Origin: Elymus sibiricus
Taxonomy: Eukaryota; Streptophyta; Magnoliopsida; Poales; Poaceae
Reading direction: 5' to 3'
Assembly: GCA_039707655.1 (NCBI GenBank)
Contig: CM077671.1
Span: 301,134,509-301,198,508 of the forward strand
DNA length: 64,000 nt
The notes under the pieces are model-generated. The model ran no database searches, was not told where the DNA came from, and saw only the letters and a program-made list of their open reading frames with translations. Positions 11,044-24,100 of the stretch are shown here, piece after piece. A program made the position numbers and the translations under genes. Position 1 is the stretch's first letter. Each line of letters starts with the position of its first letter.

Positions 11044-12730
11044 TGGAAGAAATTATCAAATGATCCTAAAAACTCAACCAACACTGCTAACTCTTTACCA
11101 GTGGTGGGTGGCCGCATGCGACCGCCACTGCCACTGATAACAGTGGTAAGCCCTTGCTAGCGCTCGCCATTGGTAACTCTTATCACTTACTCAACTGTAT
11201 TGCACGTGAGTTGGGAAAAATACCCAAACCCCGCGACCCTCACCTCTCACCCATAAGGACCACCCCTTGTTGATCTTACCACCATCGCCCTCATTACCGT
11301 CGCCATAGACCTGTCATCCCTTCAGCGATAGTTCCCACACTATCACCTCGCGATGCCCCCGCCTTTTCCCACATGCCCCAGCACCATTGACGCCCCCTGT
11401 CCCGCTTCTCATCCACACAGTGCCGTCCCACGCCCCGACCAATGGCAACTACACTTCCCTGACTACCGACAACATACGCCTACTCCAGAAGACTTCGGGC
11501 CCCTCTGTCCTCTAATACTTATTTTGATTAAATAGTGTAGAAATAAAATAAAATAGATGTATTTATATTTAGGTTAAGAAAGTTTAGAAATCTTGAATAC
11601 ACAATCATGTATTCATAGTGTAGATCAAAAGAAAATTGAGAGAGAGAGAGAGCACTGAGTGAGATTAGGTTGCAATGTTTGGAAATGTTGAATATTAAAT
11701 CATTCGTTCATAGTGTAGATCTAAAATAAAATTGAGAAAGGGAGAGGTAGAGAGAGATGGTTGGAGGGAATTATAGATTGAGATTAGGTTTAGGTTAGCA
11801 AATTTTAAAACTCCTGAATATTTTATTTTTTCATAGTCTAGATCCAAAACAAAATAGAGAGAGAAAGAGATAGTGAGAGATTATTGTTCGATTTAGGTTT
11901 AATTCCTATATAAGTTTAATAGGAAATTAAAACGGAGAAATAGAAAAGGAAAAAAAAGAAAAGAGAGTAGATAAATTTTTCTTTGGTTCTTTTCTTAAGG
12001 TTCATTGTCACGAAGTTTCTAAAGGGCAACACAAGAATAGTTGTTGACTCATGGGGATACCGATATATCTCACCTTGGGTTTTGTAACATATCGTGACAC
12101 AATAGGAATAACATATTATAACAAAAGGTTCGCTCGAATATCATTCGTGTGAGTATAGGGGTCAATATGGATATCTATTGTTCCGCTAGTGACCATTGAT
12201 CGAATGATTTTCAGTCATGTCAATATCTCACCGAACCTGCAAGGTCACACACTTAAGAATATTTGATCTGTTGAGAAGTAATTGAGTTAGGAACACCGGA
12301 GAATAGCACTAGAAAATTTCCATAGATAATGAAAATTGTTTCAAGAGAGAATCGAACGTGTTCCGGAAAAGCCGAAAGCATTTCAGAGAAAACCGAGTAA
12401 ACTATATAGGTGGAAAAAGTTCTCGAGGACATGAGAATAATTTAGGAGGGCTCCGTATTTTCCGGGAGGCCGTCGGAATAATTATAGTCACCATGGGCTG
12501 CCCTTATAGGCAAGGCGTATTAAGGTGGCAGCCATATGGGCCTAGATGTCCATGTAGGCGGCGCCTCCCCTCCTTGCCTTTCCCTCCGAGTGAAGGGTGC
12601 GGCTAAGGTTAGAGGAGGGGGGCCACCTCCTTGCCTACCTCCCCTAGGGGAGGGAGCCCCTCCTCCAAGTCGGCATCCCTCCCTCCCGCCTATAAATACC
12701 TAAGGGGGGCGCGCCTCCTTCCCTCCAATC
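11044..12730 (+). repeat. Tandem duplication copy A (1,687 bp) containing Copia-LTR-like sequence
   Basis: The sequence from 11044 (TGGAAGAAATTATC) is repeated from 12731 (TGGAAGAAAATGT), giving a 1,687-bp unit. The segment from about 11990 to 12730 resembles the U3 and promoter part of the Copia-2 LTR read on its own strand (minus strand of 45494-47609). Shared phrases include TTTGTAACATATCG, ATAGGGGTCAATATGG and an ATTGATCG block. A TATA-like CCTATAAATACC lies at 12689-12700. The 5' half of such an LTR is missing. No protein is encoded. Confidence 0.7.
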
Positions 12731-13038
12731 TGGAAGAAAATGTAAATGAACCTAAAAAATCAACCACCACTACTAACTCTTACCAGTGGTGGGTGGCCGC
12801 ATGCGACCACCACTGAAAAAGTGGTAGGCCCTTGCTAGCGCTCGCCATTGGTAACTCTTATCACTCACTCATCCGCAATAGACGTGACTTCAGAAAAATT
12901 CCCAAAACCCGCGACCCTCACCTGTCACCCCCTCAAAATATCTCTCTCCCTTTCTCAATTTTATTTTAGATCTGCACTATGAACACATGATTTAATATTC
13001 AACATTTCAAAACATTGCAACCTAATCTCATGCTCTTG

Positions 13039-13076
<38 letters not shown>

Positions 13077-13857
13077 ATTTAAGTTTTGATCTACACTATG
13101 AATACATGATTGAATATTCAAGATTTCCAAACTTTCTTAACCTAAACCTAAATAAATATATTAAATTTTGTTTCTACACTATTTAATCAAATCAAGTATT
13201 AGAGGACAGAGGGGGCCGAAGTTTACTAGGATAGGTTATGTTGACGGTACTAAGGGAAGTGGGGTTGCCATTGGTCGGGGCGTGGGCTGGCATTGCGTGG
13301 AAGACAAGCGGGGCAGGGGGCGTCAATGGTGTTGGGGCATGTGGGAAAAGGCGGGGGAGCATCGCAAGATGATAGTGTGGGGAACTATCGCAGAAGGGGA
13401 TGACAGGTCTATGGGGATGATAGTGAGGGCGATATTGGCAAGATCAACGTGGGGCGGTCGTTGTTGTAGATTGAGATTACGATTAGGTTAGAAAATTTCA
13501 AAACTCCTAAATATTTAATATTTTTTCATAGTGTAGATCCAAAATAAAATAGAGATAGAGCGAAATTATTGTTCGGTTGATGTTTACTTCCTATATAAGT
13601 TTAACATGAAACTAAAACAGAGAAATAAAAAAGGAAAAAAGAAAAGAGAGTAGATACATTTATGTTAGTTTCTTTTATTATGTTTCATAATCACGAGTTG
13701 CTAAAGGGCAACGCAAGAATTGTTGTTGATCTCACGGGGATACCAATATATCTCACCTTGGGTTTTGTAACATATCGTGAAGCAATAGGAATAACATATG
13801 ATAACAAAAGGTTTGCTCAAATATAATTCATCTCAATATAGGGCTGAATATGGATGT
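12731..13857 (+). repeat. Tandem duplication copy B, first part, with an inverted inner segment
   Basis: 12731-12933 matches 11044-11252 directly. About 12934-13462 matches roughly 11253-11770 in inverted orientation. 13463-13857 again matches from 11772 directly. Copy B is then interrupted by Athila-1 and resumes at 32322. The inverted part contains the (CT)n run and the GC-rich block with GGTCGGGGCGTGGG. Confidence 0.75.
13044..13073. repeat. (CT)15 microsatellite
   Basis: Pure CT dinucleotide run within the inverted part of copy B. The corresponding site in copy A (about 11640) has a much shorter GA run, so the array expanded or shrank after duplication. Confidence 0.95.
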
Positions 13858-15200
13858 TGATACGTCCCAAACGTATCTACTTTTCCAAACACTTTTCCTC
13901 TTGTTTTGAACTTTTCCAAAACCAGACAGACGCTGTTTTCAGAAGAACTACCATGGTGTTGTTTTTGTGCAGAAATAAAAGTTCTCGGATTGAGCTGAAA
14001 ATTGACGGAGAATTATTTTGTAATATATAAAAACTATTGCAAAAGAACAAGTAGTGGGGGACCCACCAGGTGGCCACGAGCCAGGGGGCGCGCCTACCCT
14101 AGCTCGTGCCCCCTGGTAAGCCTCCGACGTCCATCTTATGATATAAGGTGTCTTCTGACCTAAAAAAATAAGAAAGAAAGAATCATCGGGTTTTATGAGG
14201 CGGAGCCGCCAACACCTCGTGTTCGTCCTTGAAAGGGCTGATCTGGAGTACGTTTGGGGCTCCGGAGAGTGGAATTCGTCGGGGTCGTCATCACCAACCC
14301 TTCTCCTTCAACAATTCGATGATGCTCACCACCGGGAGTGAGTAATTCCTTTGTATGCTTGCTGGACGGTGATGGGATTGGATGAGATTTGTCATGTAAT
14401 CAAGTCAACTTGTTAGGGCTTGATCCCTAGTATCCACTATGTTCTAACATTGATGTTGCTATGACTTTGCTATGCTTCATGCTTGTCACTAGGGCCTGAG
14501 TGCCAAGATTTCAGATCTAAATTTATTATGTTTGTATGAATATGAGAGTGTTTTCCATCCTATCTTGCAAGTTGTATGCACCTATTATGTGCTATGATCC
14601 ATAGTCTCCAAAGTGACACAAATTGGGATCATCTCCTACGATGGCCATAGTATGAGGAGTTCATGTATTCACTATGTATTAATGCTTTGTTCCGGTTCTC
14701 TATTAAAAGGAGGCCTTAATATCCCTTAGTTTCCCTTTGGACCCCGCTGTCATAGGAGGGTAGGACAAAAGATGTCATGCAAGTTCTTATTATAAGCACA
14801 TATGACTATATACGGAATACATGCCTACATTACATTGATTAATTGGAGCTTGTTCTGTGTCGCTCTAGGTTGTGACTGTTACATGATGAATGTCACCCAA
14901 ATCAAATATCCATCACTGATCCAATGCCTACGCTTTTCGCATATTGATCTCCGCTAAGTTACTTTCGCTTTAGCTACTGTTACAATTACTATAAACTGCT
15001 ACTTTCCGTCTTTCTTGTTTCTATTGTTACTGTACTACTAAACACTTTGCTGCAGAAAGATATTTCTAGGTGTGTTGAATTGACAACTCAACTGCTAAGA
15101 CTCATGCATATTCTTTGTCTCCCCTTGTGTCTAATCAATAAATTTGGGTGAAATACTACCCTTGAAGATTGTCGCGATCCCCTATACTTATGGGTTATCA
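13858..15200 (+). mobile_element. Athila-1 5' LTR
   Basis: A 1,343-bp LTR from TGATACGTCCC to GGGTTATCA. Relative to the 3' LTR (30956-32321) it lacks about 30 bp near 13908 but is otherwise collinear. It contains the phrase GGCCACGAGCCAGGGGG at 14073, which recurs inside the element near 27363. It would drive transcription of gag. Confidence 0.9.
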
Positions 15201-15211
15201 AGACCTTTTTA

Positions 15212-15230
15212 TGGCATCATTGCCGAGGAG
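15212..15230 (+). other. Degenerate primer-binding site (tRNA-Asp type) of Athila-1
   Basis: TGGCATCATTGCCGAGGAG lies 11 bp after the 5' LTR and is a decayed version of the 3' complement of plant tRNA-Asp. The intact form is seen in Athila-2 at 42942. Confidence 0.7.
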
Positions 15231-15275
15231 CATAGCTCTATTTATTGAGTTCACTTGGAATATCTATTGATCACT

Positions 15276-17640
15276 ATAGAATCTGAAAGATGCTAAGACC
15301 AAGATCATACCCTCTAAGACGAGGGGAGGTAAGGAACTGCCATCTAGCTCTGCACTTGATTAACCTTCTGTTTTGAGTAAGCTTGCGACACCACCACCTT
15401 CTATTCAATCTGATATTTCGCAAGTAATTGATGATGCTACTTCTGTTATAAATGAAACTCGTGATGATGCTAGTACTTTGCTTGATAAAAATGTGCCACC
15501 GGGTGAATTTCTTGATGAACAAATTGCTAAGTCCAGAGAACTTGAGAATGCTGAAATTGATGAAAACTATGATTCACCTACCATGGCTAGATCTCCTACT
15601 AGAATTGAAATGCCTGATGTACCTGATGGCTATGTTATGGATGGGGAGATAGCTAGAGACTTTCTTGCTTGTAATGATTTAGATGATCTTATGAAACTAT
15701 TGAGTAAACTGAAAGAAAAATCTATGAGGGAGAAAATGAAATATAATCCAAAGTTTGCTACTTCTCCTATATGTGTTATCGATAAGGACTATGAATTCTT
15801 TGTTGATCCCGAGTTATTACTTTCGTAGAATCTAATCCTTTTCATGGTTATGAATCTAAAACTGTTGTGTCACACCTTACCATATTAAATGATATTACCA
15901 CCCTATTTGCTCATGAGGATTTTTTTTGCTACTACTATATCTTTAAGCTTTTTCCTTTCTCATTGAAGGGTGATGCTAAGAAGTGGTTTCATACTCTTAC
16001 TCCTGGTTGTGTGCTTAGTCCCTAGGATCTGATATGTTACTTCTCTAAAAAATATTTACCTGCTCATAAGAAACAAGATGCTTTACAGGAAATATTCAAC
16101 TTTGTGCAAATTGAAGAAAAGAATCTCCCTCAAGCTTGGGGGAGGCTTCTCCAATTACGTAAAGCTTTGCCTGATCATCCTCTTGAGGAAAATGAAATAA
16201 TTGGTATATTTTATAATGGACTAACCGATGCTTCTAGGGACAACCTAGATAGTTGTGCTGGTTGTGTTTTCAGGGAACGAACTATTGGACATGATGAAGA
16301 GCTATTGAATAATATTTTTAAGAATGCCAATGAGATTGGAAACTTCCTGAACCACCTCCTGAACCAATTTCAAATAAGAGAGGTACTCTATTCTTATGTC
16401 TATAAGATATGCAAGAAGCCAAGAAATCTATGAAATAAAAAGGTATTAGAATAGAGGACGTCAAGAATTTACCACCCATTGAAGAAATACATGGACTCAA
16501 TATTCCTACACAGGTAGTAGAGGTAAATTATATTTGTAGATTTGATGAGGGTGACATACCTTACGATAAAACTACTAGTCAATGCATGGATGAATTTGAT
16601 AGTTACATTGTTAAGCAAGAACATTTCAATATGTATGTTAAGGATCAATTAAAATGACATGTCATAACGATTGATCACTCGAGTGATTTGATGTTTGGAA
16701 TTGCTAATGATGTTAGAGGTTTGGGTAAACGTTCGTCCATGGTTCATACTTAGTTAGCACAAGTTGCTAAGTCACAAAATGATTTGCTTACTGAAATTAA
16801 TAACAACTTGAATGATCATGCTATTAGAGTTATGACTAGAGGGGGTAGAATGACACAAGAACCCTTATATCCTAAAGGACATCCTAAAAGGATTGAGCAT
16901 GATTCTTAGAACATTAATAATGACACACCTTGTTCATCTAAGAAGAAAAAGAAAATGAAAAATAATAGAACTTTGCATGCTTCTAGTGAACCTGTGGTAG
17001 AAAAACCTTTTGAGAATCATAGTGAGGTTTCTATTTCTGATGCTGAGACACAATCTGGTAGTGAACATCCACCTAGTCATAATGAAAATGAAGATGTTCA
17101 TGTTGATGCTCAACGAGATAATGATAAAGAACCTGATAATGAGGTAGAAATAGAATCTGCTACCGATCATCATAACCCCCCTCCTAAGAATAAACGTTAA
17201 GATAAGAGGGATTTCATTGCTAGAAAACATGGTAGAGAAAGAGAGCCATGGGTCCAAAAGCCTATGCCATTCCCTCATAAGCCTTCTAAAAATAAGGATG
17301 CAGAGGATTTTGAGCGCTTTGTGAAAAGCTTAGGACAGTCTGTTCACGAACACGTTTGACTGATATTTTGAAGATGCCTGCTTATACAAATATGTGAAAG
17401 ATACTGTCACTAATAAAAGAAAGATACATGAAGCTGAAATTTCCACCATGCTTGCTAATTACTCTTTTGATGGTGGAGTGCCTAAGAAATTGGGAGATCC
17501 AGGGATACCCACTATACCTTGCTCCATCAAACAAAGTTACGTTAAAACCACTTTATTTGATCTAGGAGACGGTGTCAGTGTTATGCCCTTCTCTTTATAT
17601 AGAAGACTTGATTTGAATAAGCTCACAGCAACTGAAATAT
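15276..17640 (+). pseudogene. Athila-1 gag and N-terminal protease, broken
   Basis: This stretch is collinear with the gag-pro frame of Athila-2 (43009-45284). The start ATG is lost (ATA at 15276). An open stretch from 15373 to 15828 encodes the N-terminal gag with EFLDEQIA and PDGYVMDGEI motifs. Later pieces (16104-16433 and 16750-17200) carry the retrotransposon gag core (QAWGRLLQLR, FYNGLTDASRD). Several frameshifts and stops intervene. An in-frame TAG at 16907 matches the position of the TAG in Athila-2. The aspartic protease begins near 17394 and keeps a DLGDGVSVMP motif, a variant of the family's catalytic region. The frame is cut at 17640 by the Copia insertion and resumes after 26653. 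Confidence 0.85.
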
Positions 17641-17645
17641 CTTTG

Positions 17646-19153
17646 CGTGGGATCAAGAAGAGTCGTCTAGAGGGGGGGCTGAATAGACTACTCGACCAAA
17701 TAAAAACCTAACCTTTTCCCAATTTTATTGGTTGGCAAGTTTTAGCAATTATATCTAGTCTAGCACACCCTACACATGCAAGTCTACGAGTATAGAAGTG
17801 GAAAGTAAAAACATGCAAGTGTAAGTAAGGAGTAGAGATAGGAAGATCAAAAGCAATGAAGACACAGAGATTTTTGGCGTGGTTCCGATAGGTGGTGCTA
17901 TCTTACGTCCACGTTGATGGAGAATTCAACCCATAGAGGGTAACGGCTGCGCGAGTCCACGGAGGGCTCCACCCACAAGGGGTCCACGAAGAAGTAACCT
18001 TGTCTATTCCACCATGGCTTACGTCCACGAAGGACTAGCCTCACTCGGGGTAGTTCTTCATGAAGTAGGCGATCTCCTTGCCCTTGAAAACTTCTTGTTT
18101 CAGCTCCACACGATTTAGAGGCTCCCAAGTGACACCTAACCAATCTAGGAGACACCACTCTCCAAAAGTTAATAGATGTGGTATGGATGATGAGCTCCTT
18201 GCTCTACTGCTTCAAAAGATAGTCTCCTCAACACTCAATCACTCTCTCACAGAATTTAGCTTGGTAGAAGAGATTGATTGGGTGGAAAGCAACTTGGGGA
18301 GGCTAGAAATCAAGATTCATATGGTTGGAGTGGAAGATTTTGATCTCAACACATTAGTAGGTGGTTCTCTCTCGGAAAATGAATGGTGGTAGTATTTGCT
18401 TGTTCTGAGTGCTCTCCCTGCAATGAGAGGGAGGTGGAGGGGTATATATAGTCATCTCCAAAAATCCAACTGTTACAACATCATTACCCAACTCGGTGGA
18501 ACCGAAGTAAAAACACGGTTGCACGGACTAGTGCAGAATGTCCTAACTTTTGGGTTCTTTGTGAGACCGATACGAAGCATCTCGGTGAGACCAATTCGGT
18601 TGGCCTAGGCAGTTCTAGTGACTCGGTGGCACCAAAATGAAAAACTCGGAAATTCTGATTTTTGTCAATTAGATACGAGAGAGGTGGTCACTGCTTTTTG
18701 GCTGTACCGAAGCGAAACTCGGTTGTACCAATTTGCTAGGGTTTGGCTTGGGTTCTGTCTAAGGAAAACTCGGTGTGGCCGAAATGGGAAATGTTGGTGG
18801 CACCGAATTTGACTTCAGGGTTTTGGACAGAATATTTTGTGGGAGAAAGGTTGAGGCTTTTGGTGGATAATCTCTAAGCACTTTGAGGAACCAGATCCTC
18901 ATAGATACCTCATCCCCTTTCCATAGTATTGGCTTTCCTATGGACTCAAATGTGATTTCCCAGAAAAGATAAAATGTAGAGTCTTGAAGCTTGAAGCTTT
19001 GCCAATCCTATTCCTTTCCTTCATGGGGATCCTCCTCACAATTCCCAGCCTCTGCAATCTTTGGACTTAATCTGAAATAAACTAGGTAGAACTGTTAGTC
19101 CAAGAGATAATGTATGAATTATCAAAACCTCCAAGGGAGCATATGTGCTTTCA
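17646..19153 (-). mobile_element. Copia-M 3' LTR
   Basis: 1,508 bp. The plus-strand left edge reads CGTGGGATC against TGTTGGATC in the other LTR; the right edge ends TTTCA in both. It contains many short TCGGT/ACCGA motifs near 18490-18780 and a TATA-like TATATATA at 18443-18450 for minus-strand transcription. Confidence 0.85.
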
Positions 19154-19172
19154 ATCACCCCATTTTTGGTAA
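19154..19172 (-). other. Polypurine tract of Copia-M
   Basis: On the minus strand ACCAAAAATGGGGTGAT ends exactly where the 3' LTR begins (19153). This purine-rich tract is where plus-strand DNA synthesis would be primed. Confidence 0.75.
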
Positions 19173-21106
19173 TTGATGACAACATACAATCAAAGCTTCA
19201 ATTTAAAATAAGCAGTAATATATGTTAGCTTTGAGAGACATATGATTATGACAAGCTCCCCCTAAATTTGTGCAATCCCTTTAAGGAATAGTTTCTTTTG
19301 GAATGCATGAGCGCACACATAGTATAGAAGATATGACAAGTCATATGTACCTTGGCTATATGCATCAGATATATGGGAATGAAGTGTCTCCATGTTCAGG
19401 ACTCACTCTTGCAAACAATATGTGCAAGAAGCAAGATATCATCCTGACCAAGGATATGATGCATATACTTACCTTGAAGTTATGGAGCATTTTAACTAGA
19501 GAAACACACTTGAGAAAACAATGTTAGATAACACAAGAGTATTTCTTTCATACGAATGCAAAGAGCTACAATTTTACCAAGGTTTGGATGACATGTAGGA
19601 AATGATATTCTCTTAAGATTAACATGTCTCCAAGAATAATTGTAGAATTGTCTCCCCTGAATATAGGTTTTCCGTTTTTCCTCTCCCCCTGAATCTTTAG
19701 CATGTAGATATTGGGAGTAGGTAGGATGAGACAAGTCTAGCAAGAAAATATAAAAACAACAACACAAGATATGAATCCAGGTCACTCACTATTTTCTCTC
19801 TCCTTTTAAGAATATTGAACTCTCCCCCTTAGTGATTAGCCTTAAGCTTTGATGATTCTCCCCTTGAAGCTTTGAATTTAAGCTTTGATCTTTTTATCCC
19901 CCTTTGGCATCAATTTCCAAGAAGGGTCAGAGGGTAAGAGATCCCAGAGAATAAGGGTCATTGAGAGCATTGTCTGAATATGTCAAGATTATGGCAAAGA
20001 ACACAAGCAGTACCAAATGTTGGAGGCTCCGAGACAAAATTGATCGGTAAGACCGATAAGGAGGTTACGACTCTGGGTGAAATCGGTGTTGCTGAAGAGG
20101 TTCATGTCGGTTGCACCGAAGAAGCTCTGAGGAGTTTATCTGCCACATCGGTGACGCCGATTCCCCTAAGTCGGAGTATCTGAGTTGCAATCAGAAACTT
20201 GGCAAAGGCATTCTTGGCCATTTTGTCAAAGATTTTTTTCAGAAAGACTTGATAGATTTTGCAAGAAAATTTCAATAAGACTTACAAGGAATTTTCAATA
20301 AGATTTGCAAGGATTTTTCAATATGATTTGCAAGGAATTTTCAATAAGATTTGCAAGGAACTTTCAATAAGATTTGCAAGGAATAATTAATAAGATTTGC
20401 AAGCAATTTTTCATCTAGGTAAGGATTGAATAGTGGCAAGAAAGCAAGCAACAAAAGATCATCCATTCATGTTCCTTATCTAGATGTTGGGTCGACGATT
20501 AGGTCACCTATATTAGAGTATATTGACTTAACGAGCCAAGCAAGAATGCTTTATCATAGGTCATACTCTTAAGCTCAAAATGGAGTTACCATTTTTCGTT
20601 TAAGCATTTTAATGTTTTCATATCACTTAGAATTGCTTTGAATCATGACTCGGAGTAAAGCTTCTTCAAGGATATGATTACATACCTTTGACTGATGTAG
20701 ATTACGTGGCATGTAGGTGAACTTGTTGTGGATGCTCAAGAGTTGGAGTTTGGAGCTATTCTTCTTTCCTTTGAAGTAGGTCCTCCTACATGGATTAGTA
20801 ATGCAAGGAAGAACATGATATATCCAAATGACAAGAGTGAAGTTTTCATCATATGTATGTCAAGGATATGGTTTGTGTTGTCTTCTTCCTTCATCCCAAA
20901 GTAGGGTTTTTGATACTTGGGCATGACAAGATTGCTTGAAGTATGAGTTGATGGAGATCTTGTGGAGTGTATTTCATCCAAGTACCTACAAAGGTTAGAT
21001 GCAATACAAGGGAGCATAGTTTTCCAAGATATGAAATGGTATCATGTCAATAGTTTCAATGAATAGTCATGTAAGCTCATGCCCTTGCATGCATCTGAGT
21101 GAGTCT
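19173..21106 (-). other. Copia-M pol-to-LTR region, no supported gene
   Basis: About 1.9 kb between the end of pol and the 3' LTR. SIRE-type elements often carry an env-like frame here, but on the minus strand I see only short interrupted frames. It contains the 23-bp repeat array at 20255-20407. Confidence 0.5.
20255..20407. repeat. 23-bp tandem repeat array, about six copies
   Basis: The unit reads TTTTCAATAAGATTTGCAAG plus three bases. The core TTCAATAAGA starts at 20271, 20294, 20317, 20340 and 20363, exactly 23 bp apart, with weaker copies on both sides. It lies in the untranslated 3' part of Copia-M. Confidence 0.9.
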
Positions 21107-24100
21107 CTAACTCAAGTTTGAAGCATCTATGATGTTCAACTCACTCCTCAAGTGACAAAACACTTTATCATCAAGAGGCTTAGTAAAGATATCCGCACAT
21201 TGTTTGTCGGTACGAACATGTTTGAGATTAATATCCCCTTTGGCAACATGATGACGAATGAAATGATTTCGAACTTGAATATGTTTAGTTTGAGAATGTT
21301 GCGCGGGATTGTGAGCAATCTTAATAGCACTCTCATTGTCACAAACCAATGGAACATGTTTCACATGTATTCCATAGTCTTTAAGAGTTTGAGTCATCCA
21401 TAGTAATTGCGCACAACATGATCCGGCGACAATGTATTCCACTTCACGGTAGATAGAGATACTGAGTTTTGTTTCTTGGATGACCAAGACACAAGAGATC
21501 TCCCAAGAAATTGACAAGTACCCGAGCTGGTTTTTCTATCAACCTTATGTCTGGCATAGTCCGAGTCGGAATAGCCCATACGGTTAAAAGAAGATCCCTT
21601 GGAATACTAAATGCCAAAGTTTGGTGTATGTATCAAGTATCTCACAATTCTTTTCACAACCTTAAGATGACACTCTTTGGGTGCCGCTTGATATCTGGCA
21701 CACATGCACACACTAAGCATGATATCGGGACGGGAGGCACATAGATATAGCAATGAACCATTCATTGATCGATAAACCTTTTGATCAACCGGTTTGTCGT
21801 CCTTAGTAAGGCAACATGTCCACTTGTAGGCATGGGAGTTTTCATACCTTTGCACTCTTGCATGTTGAACTTCTTGAACAAGTCCTTGGTGTACTTAGTT
21901 TGAGAGATAAATTTACCATCTCTTGTTTGGTTGATTTGCAAACCAAGGAAAAATTTCAGCTCACACATCATAGACATCTCATATTTCTCCGACATCAACG
22001 TTCCAAATTTCTCACTAAAATGTGGGTTAGTATATCCAAAGATAATATCCTCCACATAAATTTGGCACACAAATAATTCACCATTAACTCTTTTAGTGAA
22101 CAAGGTTGCATCAATTTTACCGATTTCAAAACCCTTTTCAATGAGAAACTTCATTAAGCATTTGTACCAAGCTCGAGGGGCGTGTTTCAGACCAGAGCTT
22201 TACAAAGTTTATAGACATGATTAGGTTTCTTAGGGTTTACAAAGCCGGGAGGTTGTTTAACATAGACTTCCTCCTCAATTTGACTATTTAGAAAAGCACT
22301 TTTGATATCCATTTGGTAAAGAGTAATATTGTTGTGATTAGCAAAAGCAAGAAGTATGTGAATGGCCTCAATTCTAACAACGGGGGAATAAGTGTCACCA
22401 TAGTCCATACATTCGACTTGAGTGTAGCCTTGAGCCATAAGACGAGCCTTGTTACTTACCACTTGACCATCTTCATCTTGCTTATTACGAAACACCTATT
22501 TTGTTCCAATGATGTTGTGCTCATCCTTGGGTTTCTCCACTAGAGTCCAAACTTCATTCCTCTCGAAGTTGTGTGGTTGTTCGTGCGCCGCATTCACCCA
22601 ATTCGGGTCTTCAAGAGCTTATTCCACCTTAATAGACTCAATACTAGAGATAAATGAATAATGCTTACAAAAGTTAGCTAAACGAGTTTTAGAGCGAGTG
22701 ATTCTCCCGGTTTTTATATCTCCGAGAATTTGCTCTACGGGATTATTCTTGTCAACTCTTGCTCGAACTCGAGGTAGCTTTTGCTTGTTGGACGGAGGTG
22801 CTTACTCATCATCATTTTATTCGTGGTTGTTGAAGGTGTCGTTTCCTTGAGGAGGTGGTGAAGGAGGTTGAGGTGGATCATCTTGATGTACTTCTTCTTC
22901 CTCTTCATCTTGGCGTGTACCACTTGTGGATGCCTCCATGTCATTTTGTGGTTTGCCTTGGCGCGAGGTAGGAGCTTCCACTTGTGTTGATTAAGTACTT
23001 CCTTTCACCTCCATGGGCAAATCTTGCCAATGGACAAGTCTTGGATGGCTTCCGAAGGTTCCTTATCTCCTACATCATTTGGCAATTGTTTGACTTGTGA
23101 ACCATTAGTCTCATCAAACTTCACATCTACCGTCTCTTCAACTTTTCGAGTGAAGTTGTTGTAGACACGGTACGTGTGAGACTTTGATCCGTAACCAAGT
23201 AGGAAACCATCATGAGCTTTAGGAGCAAATTAAGAACGACGATGGTTATCAAGAATGTAGCACTTTGAGCCAAATAATTGGAAGTATCCAACTTGGGGTT
23301 TGTTACCGGTGAGTAACTCGTATGCCGTTTTACCAAGAAGCTTTTGTAGATAAACTCGGTTTATTGCGTGACAAGCTGTTTCCACGGCTTCCACCCAAAA
23401 ATGTCTTGGCGTCTTGTACTCGTCGAGCATCATTCTAGCCATCTCTATGAGAGTCCGGTTCTTCCTCTCAACAACTCCATTTTGTTGAGGTGTGTACGTA
23501 GCCGAGAACTCATGTGAGATTCCTTCTTCGTCAAGAAAGGTATCCACATTAGTGTTCTTGAGCTCCGATCCATTGTCGCTCCGAACTTTCTTGATCCTCA
23601 CTTCAAATTTATTTTGGGCTGTCCGAGCGAAGTTCTTGAAGATCTTTTGTACCTGCGACTTGTCATCAAGAAAGAATACCCACCTGAATCTGGAAAAATC
23701 ATCAACTATAACTAGGCCAAAGGAATTTCCATTGAGGCTCTCGTAAGCATTGTGACCAAAGAGATCCATGTGAAGCAACTCGAGTGGTCTCCCGGTAGTC
23801 ATGATGTTCTTTACGTGATGACTTCCGCCAACTTTGATTTCCTGCTTGACAAGCACTACAAAGTCTATCTTTGTCAAAGATAACATCTTTAACACCAAGT
23901 ATGTGATCACCTTTGATGAGCTTGTCTAGATTACGCATGCCAACATGTCCAAACCTTTTATGCCATAGCCAACCTTTAGAAGATTTTGCAATAAGACAAG
24001 TACAAGGTTGGGCTCTCTTTGTGAAATCGACAGTGTATAGATAGCCTCTATGGAAACCGGTAAAGACCATGTTATGATTGTCTTGAAGAAACACTTGGCA

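Noticed and set aside
20255..20407. Regular direct repeats resembling a CRISPR array
   Set aside because: The units are contiguous with no spacers and lie in a plant retrotransposon.
19173..21106. Env-like gene in Copia-M
   Set aside because: SIRE-type elements can have one here, but only short interrupted frames are present with no signal or membrane segment.
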